Below are positions 7,789-10,938 of a stretch of 10,938 bases of DNA, in pieces. The notes beneath the pieces were generated by a model. It saw only the letters and a program-made list of their open reading frames with translations, did no database searches and was not told where the DNA came from. Numbering within the stretch: the stretch's first letter is position 1; each line of letters opens with the position of its first letter. Source of the stretch: Chloroflexota bacterium (GTDB lineage Bacteria > Chloroflexota > Dehalococcoidia > Dehalococcoidales > RBG-16-60-22); assembly GCA_022574315.1 (NCBI GenBank), contig JACZSH010000042.1, positions 1-10,938 on the forward strand, written 5' to 3'. A program made the position numbers and the translations under genes.

Positions 7789-8109
7789 ATGAAAGAGAAC
7801 GTTATCAAGAAGCTGATGACCTCAATGAAGTGTGATTCTTGTGGCCAGCACTATGAAATGTATGACGTAGACATCATTGGCCACCGTGAAGACATGTGGT
7901 TTCTGAAAGTGCGCTGCTCGGTGTGCCAAACACAGTGTCTGGTGGCGGCCATACTCAGAGAAAGTAAAGTGCCGGAGACCTCCAGTAGTGGCGGTGAAAG
8001 AACGGACAGACATGATGGAGAAGCGGTCACCGTCGATGACGTACTGAGTATGCGCCTTTTCCTGGCCGACTTTGACGGTAATTTCGGCGAACTCTTTGAG
8101 CAGAAGTAG
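7789..8109 (+). CDS. Small zinc-ribbon protein of unknown function
   Basis: I cannot name this 106-residue protein. It has two CxxC knuckles, C15/C18 (KCDSCG) and C43/C46 (RCSVCQ), plus C50, which suggests a zinc ribbon over about 12-52. A polar, low-complexity linker follows (about 58-78), then a conserved-looking acidic and hydrophobic C-terminus (VDDVLSMRLFLADFDGNFGELF, split as VDDVLSMRLF and LADFDGNFGELF, about 82-103). From memory, similar small proteins occur in Dehalococcoidia. The ribosome binding site is weak (GGGG, 8 nt before the ATG); M10 or M13 are alternative starts that keep all cysteines. It follows the bifunctional-nuclease gene by 23 nt and ends before an intrinsic terminator, so the two probably form an operon. 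A nucleic-acid or protein-contact role for the ribbon is only a guess. Confidence 0.8.
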   Translation: MKENVIKKLMTSMKCDSCGQHYEMYDVDIIGHREDMWFLKVRCSVCQTQCLVAAILRESKVPETSSSGGERTDRHDGEAVTVDDVLSMRLFLADFDGNFGELFEQK

Positions 8110-8160
8110 CCTGGCGATAGAAATCCGATTTGGCAACTGAATAAATAGCCGGAGATAAAG

Positions 8161-8192
8161 AGCCCCTGAGTTAATCATGGCAGGGCTTTTTT
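8161..8192 (+). terminator. Rho-independent terminator after the nuclease/zinc-ribbon operon
   Basis: AGCCCCTG (8161-8168) pairs with CAGGGCT (8181-8187) with one bulged C, giving a 7-bp GC-rich stem around a 12-nt loop, followed by six T's (8187-8192). It separates the preceding two-gene unit from the atp operon, whose promoter lies about 27 nt downstream. Confidence 0.8.
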
Positions 8193-8218
8193 GTTGAAGA
8201 ACCGTTCGTGAAGTGAGC

Positions 8219-8247
8219 TTGACCTCAGTTAGCATATTTGCTATGCT
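8219..8247 (+). promoter_or_regulatory. Predicted atp operon promoter with inverted repeat
   Basis: TTGACC (8219-8224, 5 of 6) and TATGCT (8242-8247, 4 of 6) are 17 nt apart, and TGC directly before the -10 makes it an extended -10. A 6-bp perfect inverted repeat, AGCATA (8231-8236) and TATGCT (8242-8247), overlaps the -10 and could be an operator or chance. The predicted start near 8254 is at the GGCGGAG ribosome binding region, so the leader would be only about 20 nt. Confidence 0.6.
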
Positions 8248-8273
8248 GCTCAAGGCGGAGTAACCAGGCTGGC

Positions 8274-8498
8274 ATGAGCAGGATGATAGCTGCCTTAAGG
8301 CTGATAGGGGTGGGGTTTTTTATCGGCGTTTCCATCGTGCTCGGTGTGACTGCTGGCCTCTGGCTTGATAGTAGATTCGATACCAGTCCAATTTTGGTAA
8401 TAGCTGGACTTTTGCTTGGAATAACGGTTGCTTTTTATGGTGTTTATCGGATGCTATTACCCCTTATCGGGAGCAAGCGAAATGAAGGAAAAAACTGA
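8274..8498 (+). CDS. AtpZ/AtpI family small membrane protein
   Basis: The 74-residue product fits the AtpZ/AtpI family found at the head of many atp operons. It has two membrane spans, about 10-31 and 40-61, joined by the characteristic short loop LWLDSRFDTSP (29-39). Family knowledge: AtpI helps assemble the c-ring, and AtpZ/AtpI proteins have been linked to magnesium or calcium supply; two spans and small size suggest the AtpZ-like type. The ATG at 8274 is chosen over an upstream in-frame TTG at 8238, because that TTG lies inside the predicted promoter and would add a non-conserved stretch. GGAG lies 13 nt upstream, somewhat far; M4 (ATG at 8283) is an alternative. The stop TGA overlaps the atpB ATG by one base, implying coupled translation. 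Confidence 0.88.
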   Translation: MSRMIAALRLIGVGFFIGVSIVLGVTAGLWLDSRFDTSPILVIAGLLLGITVAFYGVYRMLLPLIGSKRNEGKN

Positions 8499-9457
8499 TG
8501 CCTAAATGGAGAGGTTCAGGCCTTACCTCTCCAATCGTTATCGGTGTTACGGTTGTCTTTTTACTGCTTTTCGTAATCGGTTTTATCAGCGGGCCGCTGG
8601 GGAAAAGCATACTCGGCGACCTCGGATTGCCGGGGTGGATTAGCGTTCCCCAGCCGACGCCGAAGCTGCCGGCGGAAGTCCTCTTTCACGTCTCTGGTTT
8701 CCCGGTTACCAACAGCATTATCGGCGCCTGGATTACCATGATATTTCTGGTCGGCTTTTCCTTTGTCATTACGCGCCGAATGAAGCTCGTGCCGGGCCGG
8801 TTGCAGAGCGCTTTCGAGCTTCTGCTTGGTTCCCTCTTTGATTTCTGCCAGCGGGTTGCCGGGGAGGAAAACGGACGTCGCTTTTTCCCGCTGGTGGCGA
8901 CCATTTTCCTGTTTGTCGCTTTTAATGCCTGGCTGAGCCTGATTCCGGGGTTTGGCTCAATAGAAATGACCAATGCTGAAGGCCATAACGTGCATTTGCT
9001 GCGGGGCGCCAATACCGATATTAATATGCCGTTAGCCCTGGCGCTGGTGTCATTTGTCTTCGTGGAGTATTTTGGTTTGAAATCTCTGGGCTTCGGCTAC
9101 GTGAAAAAATTCTTTAACGCGGGGCAGGTTTTCCATGGTTTGGCACACATAGGACGCGGCCGACTCCGCACCGGACTTGTCGCCCTGTTCAACGGGTTCA
9201 TTAATATCTTCGTCGGCTTTCTGGAGGGACTGAGTGAGCTTATCCGCATCGTCAGTTTTACTTTCCGTCTTTTTGGCAACATGACGGCCGGTGAAATCTT
9301 ATTGCTGATTGCCGCTTTCCTCATCCCCTGGGTATTTGCCCTGCCCTTTTATGGGCTGGAGTTGCTCGTTGGCTTCGTCCAGGCGCTGATATTTGCCGGC
9401 CTTACGCTGGTGTTCCTGACCCTGGCAGTGGCGCATCACGGGGAACAGAAGGCTTGA
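8498..9457 (+). CDS. atpB: ATP synthase Fo subunit a
   Basis: The 319-residue protein is subunit a, which forms the proton half-channels beside the c-ring. The most diagnostic stretch is FRLFGNMTAGEILLLIA (256-272): R257 is the essential arginine facing the c-ring carboxylate, and E266 and Q295 correspond by position to E. coli E219 and Q252. Hydrophobic spans are visible near 13-32, 70-92, 130-150, 177-193, 226-246, 262-283 and 286-312. It is longer than the 271-residue E. coli protein, with an extra N-terminal span and a basic loop at about 200-225. It starts on the last base of the preceding stop codon. A 47-nt AT-rich spacer separates it from atpE. Confidence 0.97.
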   Translation: MPKWRGSGLTSPIVIGVTVVFLLLFVIGFISGPLGKSILGDLGLPGWISVPQPTPKLPAEVLFHVSGFPVTNSIIGAWITMIFLVGFSFVITRRMKLVPGRLQSAFELLLGSLFDFCQRVAGEENGRRFFPLVATIFLFVAFNAWLSLIPGFGSIEMTNAEGHNVHLLRGANTDINMPLALALVSFVFVEYFGLKSLGFGYVKKFFNAGQVFHGLAHIGRGRLRTGLVALFNGFINIFVGFLEGLSELIRIVSFTFRLFGNMTAGEILLLIAAFLIPWVFALPFYGLELLVGFVQALIFAGLTLVFLTLAVAHHGEQKA

Positions 9458-9484
9458 CATAAAAATATATTATTTTCGGATAAT
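9454..9484 (+). promoter_or_regulatory. Possible internal promoter before atpE
   Basis: A consensus TTGACA (9454-9459), overlapping the atpB stop, is followed after 19 nt by GATAAT (9479-9484, 5 of 6). The spacing is longer than ideal. The predicted start would fall near 9491, at the atpE ribosome binding site. The AT-rich spacer alone might produce this match by chance, or act instead as a translation enhancer. Confidence 0.3.
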
Positions 9485-9490
9485 TCTTTG

Positions 9491-9498
9491 AAGGAGGT
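9491..9498 (+). promoter_or_regulatory. Very strong ribosome binding site of atpE
   Basis: AAGGAGGT lies 6 nt before the atpE ATG, a full match to the anti-Shine-Dalgarno core, preceded by an AT-rich stretch (9458-9490) likely to be unstructured. It is the strongest site among the atp genes here, consistent with the c subunit being needed in about ten or more copies per complex. Confidence 0.8.
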
Positions 9499-9504
9499 AG
9501 GTAA

Positions 9505-9735
9505 ATGGAAGCTGAAGCAATGAAAATGCTGGCGGTAGGTCTGACGGCCGGACTGGGCTTGATGGGACCAGCCCTGGGAATCGGGCTCATTGGCTATTCG
9601 GCATTGCAGGGAATAGCCCGCAACCCGGAAGCAAGCGGCCCGATAATGACCAATATGATTCTGGTCACCGCTTTTTGCGAGGCGGTTGCTATTTACGCAT
9701 TAATTATCGCTATTATTCTGGCAATGGTTGTCTAG
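9505..9735 (+). CDS. atpE: ATP synthase Fo subunit c
   Basis: The 76-residue proteolipid forms the rotating c-ring. Helix 1 (about 8-33) is glycine-rich (LGLMGPALGIGLIG), the polar loop is ARNPEASG (38-45) with R39, and helix 2 (about 47-74) carries the ion-binding E59 in AFCEAVAIYA. The residues that mark sodium-binding rings are absent: the position of the helix 1 Gln is Ile, and Ala and Val follow the Glu where Ser or Thr is expected, so proton coupling is predicted. It sits in the usual place after atpB. Downstream, the gap to atpF is 143 nt and contains a small membrane ORF. Confidence 0.96.
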   Translation: MEAEAMKMLAVGLTAGLGLMGPALGIGLIGYSALQGIARNPEASGPIMTNMILVTAFCEAVAIYALIIAIILAMVV

Positions 9736-9754
9736 AGTAGAAAAGGGGGTAATC

Positions 9755-9865
9755 ATGGGGCAAGATGGTATACCTGTATCCATCGGCATAATCATTGGGG
9801 CGGTGTTACTTGGCGGAATGATCATCGCCGGACTGATCACGGCGGCAGTTATCCAAATGGGATAA
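9755..9865 (+). CDS. Unannotated 36-residue single-span membrane ORF between atpE and atpF
   Basis: I do not recognise this small ORF. It encodes 36 residues starting MGQDGIPVSIG and ending TAAVIQMG. Residues about 7-33 form one uninterrupted, glycine-rich hydrophobic segment (SIGIIIGAVLLGGMIIAG at 9-26), enough for one membrane span. It has a good ribosome binding site, AGGGGG ending 5 nt before the ATG, starts 19 nt after the atpE stop and ends 13 nt before the atpF ATG, so it fills the gap the way a real operon gene would. The atpF ribosome binding site begins right at its stop codon, which suggests coupled translation. It could be an accessory Fo or assembly peptide, a degenerate partial duplicate of a c-type helix, or chance. 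Evidence is context plus composition only. Confidence 0.65.
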   Translation: MGQDGIPVSIGIIIGAVLLGGMIIAGLITAAVIQMG

Positions 9866-9878
9866 AAGGGGACGAGAA

Positions 9879-10388
9879 ATGGAAGGTCTAGCTGCCCTTG
9901 GTTTTAATTTACCGGTATTGGTGGCACAAGTGGTCAATGTCATTGTCCTCTTCGTCATTTTGTATCTGGTTGCCTACAAACCGATGATGAGAATGCTTGA
10001 CGAGCGCTCACGGAGGATTAAAGAAAGCCTGGCACAGGCCGACTCCGTCAGGGAACAGGCGGCTCAGGCTGAAACAGAGGTGAAAAAACAGCTGGAGGCG
10101 GCCAGCCGGGATGGGCAGGAAAAAATAGCCCGGGCGGTACAGATTGGCGAAGAGGTCAAGCAGAAGGCGCAGTTGGAAGCCAGACAGGAAGCCGAGGCAC
10201 TCATCACCCGGGCCCGTTCCGAAATCCATCGTGAGCGGGATGAGGCGATTGATGAAGTGCGTAAAGAAGTGGCCGACCTGACCATACTGGCGGCGGAGAA
10301 AGTTATCGACCAGTCGCTGGACAAGAAAGCACACCGCCGGCTGATTGACAAGGTGTTGGCAGAGAGTGAAGCTCTGAAAAGAGAGTAA
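9879..10388 (+). CDS. atpF: ATP synthase Fo subunit b
   Basis: The 169-residue product is subunit b, the peripheral stalk that holds F1 against rotation. It has one N-terminal membrane span (about 11-32), the family-typical basic turn AYKPMMRMLDERSRRI (32-47), and then a long, alanine- and glutamate-rich helical region (about 40-145) expected to dimerise as a right-handed coiled coil. The C-terminal 25 residues would contact delta/alpha. AAGGGGA lies about 6 nt before the ATG. It follows the small membrane ORF by 13 nt and precedes atpH by 23 nt. Only one b gene is visible, so a homodimer is likely unless a b' lies elsewhere. Confidence 0.96.
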   Translation: MEGLAALGFNLPVLVAQVVNVIVLFVILYLVAYKPMMRMLDERSRRIKESLAQADSVREQAAQAETEVKKQLEAASRDGQEKIARAVQIGEEVKQKAQLEARQEAEALITRARSEIHRERDEAIDEVRKEVADLTILAAEKVIDQSLDKKAHRRLIDKVLAESEALKRE

Positions 10389-10411
10389 GGTGCTATCGCT
10401 AAGGAAATGTA

Positions 10412-10938
10412 ATGGCGAAAAAAACTTATGCCCGGCGCTATGCTCAGGCAGTGTTTGAGATGGCGCTGCAGGCAAAAGAACTGGACAGATGGCAGTCTGA
10501 CCTGACCAGGGCCGTTGCCATGGTCGGTGACGCGGAAATTGCCGCCTTGCTGGCAAGCCCCCGGCTACCTTTTGAAGAAAAAGCCGGGATATTATCCGAA
10601 CTACTGGAGGGTATCAACCCCCTAGCGCTGAACCTGGTGCTTTTACTGGTTACCCGGGATAGCCTGTCAATAATTGGTGACATCGCAGATGACTACCAGC
10701 ACCGCCTGGACAGTTATCGAGGTATTGAAACGGCTGAGGTAACTACGGCCGTCCCTCTCGATGATAAAGACAAAGCGAGGTTGGCCGAACATCTCGGTGC
10801 CATCGTCGGCAAGAAAGTAATCATTAAGTCCAGCCTGGACACCAGCTTAATCGGCGGCGTCGTCGCCAGGATTGGTGGTAAGCTGCTGGACGGCAGCACC
10901 CGGAGCAAACTGGCGGCGCTCAAGAAGGAATTGATAAA
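10412..10938 (+). CDS. atpH: ATP synthase F1 subunit delta (cut by right edge)
   Basis: The reading frame from the ATG at 10412 stays open for 175 codons to the window end. The product matches delta/OSCP, which links the b stalk to the top of F1. The N-terminal YARRYAQAVFEMAL (6-19) is the conserved start of the helical domain. The C-terminal signature LIGGVVARIGGKLLDGS (146-162) is present, with Gly where many homologues have Asp after IG. Usual length is about 180 residues, so only a few codons are missing. AAGGA lies 6 nt before the ATG. By the common order, atpA, atpG, atpD and atpC should follow. Confidence 0.95.
   Translation, partial: MAKKTYARRYAQAVFEMALQAKELDRWQSDLTRAVAMVGDAEIAALLASPRLPFEEKAGILSELLEGINPLALNLVLLLVTRDSLSIIGDIADDYQHRLDSYRGIETAEVTTAVPLDDKDKARLAEHLGAIVGKKVIIKSSLDTSLIGGVVARIGGKLLDGSTRSKLAALKKELI

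Noticed and set aside
7822..8253. 143-codon minus-strand frame across the zinc-ribbon gene and the following intergenic region
   Set aside because: It runs across the intrinsic terminator and atp promoter, has no good ribosome binding site seen, and opposes a gene with a clear CxxC pattern.
8238..8273. TTG start extending the AtpZ/AtpI-like protein by 12 residues
   Set aside because: The TTG lies within the predicted -10 region and upstream of the likely transcript start; the extension is Cys/Arg-rich and unlike the family.
10008..10556. 182-codon minus-strand frame opposite atpF and atpH
   Set aside because: Shadow of two well-recognised atp genes; no recognisable family features in its product.
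1..10938. Mobile elements, CRISPR arrays, tRNA or rRNA genes
   Set aside because: No transposase or integrase, terminal repeats, regularly spaced repeats or RNA-gene motifs were seen by eye on either strand; the window is nearly filled with core genes.

Overview
The window looks like a chromosomal core-gene region from a bacterium of the Chloroflexota, most likely class Dehalococcoidia. This rests on the protein sequences and on the gene order dgt-dnaG-rpoD next to ffh, followed by an atp operon; it is inference from memory of related genomes, not from a search. There are no phage, transposon, CRISPR, tRNA or rRNA signals. Base composition looks uniform and moderately GC-rich by eye.

Layout. 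(1) Bases 1-1163, minus strand: the N-terminal part of an SbcC/Rad50-type DNA-repair ATPase that runs off the left edge. (2) 1164-1277: a divergent promoter region. (3) 1278-2606, plus: ffh, the SRP GTPase, probably translated from a leaderless mRNA. (4) 2610-7006, minus: a dgt-dnaG-rpoD operon (dNTPase-like HD hydrolase, primase, housekeeping sigma factor), convergent with ffh and only 3 nt from it. (5) 7007-7216: a divergent promoter region. (6) 7217-8109, plus: a bifunctional-nuclease-domain protein followed by a small zinc-ribbon protein of unknown function, closed by an intrinsic terminator at 8161-8192. (7) 8274-10938, plus: the start of the F1Fo ATP synthase operon, in the order AtpZ/AtpI-like protein, a (atpB), c (atpE), an extra 36-residue membrane ORF, b (atpF), delta (atpH, cut by the right edge). 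The alpha, gamma, beta and epsilon genes are expected just beyond.

How the genes work together. dgt-dnaG-rpoD is a variant of the macromolecular-synthesis operon, linking nucleotide pools, replication priming and transcription initiation. The atp genes encode the proton-conducting Fo sector and stator; the c subunit lacks the residues typical of sodium-binding rings. Most atp junctions are tight, with a one-base stop/start overlap between the first two genes, and an exceptionally strong ribosome binding site precedes atpE, as expected for a subunit needed in many copies.

The most notable unexplained item is the 36-residue, glycine-rich, single-span membrane ORF between atpE and atpF (9755-9865). 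It has its own good ribosome binding site and fills nearly all of an otherwise unusually long gap. Other points worth checking are the likely leaderless ffh start, a possible internal promoter before atpE, the 3-nt convergent ffh/rpoD junction, an atypical acidic and His-rich N-terminus on RpoD, and the zinc-ribbon protein paired with the bifunctional nuclease.
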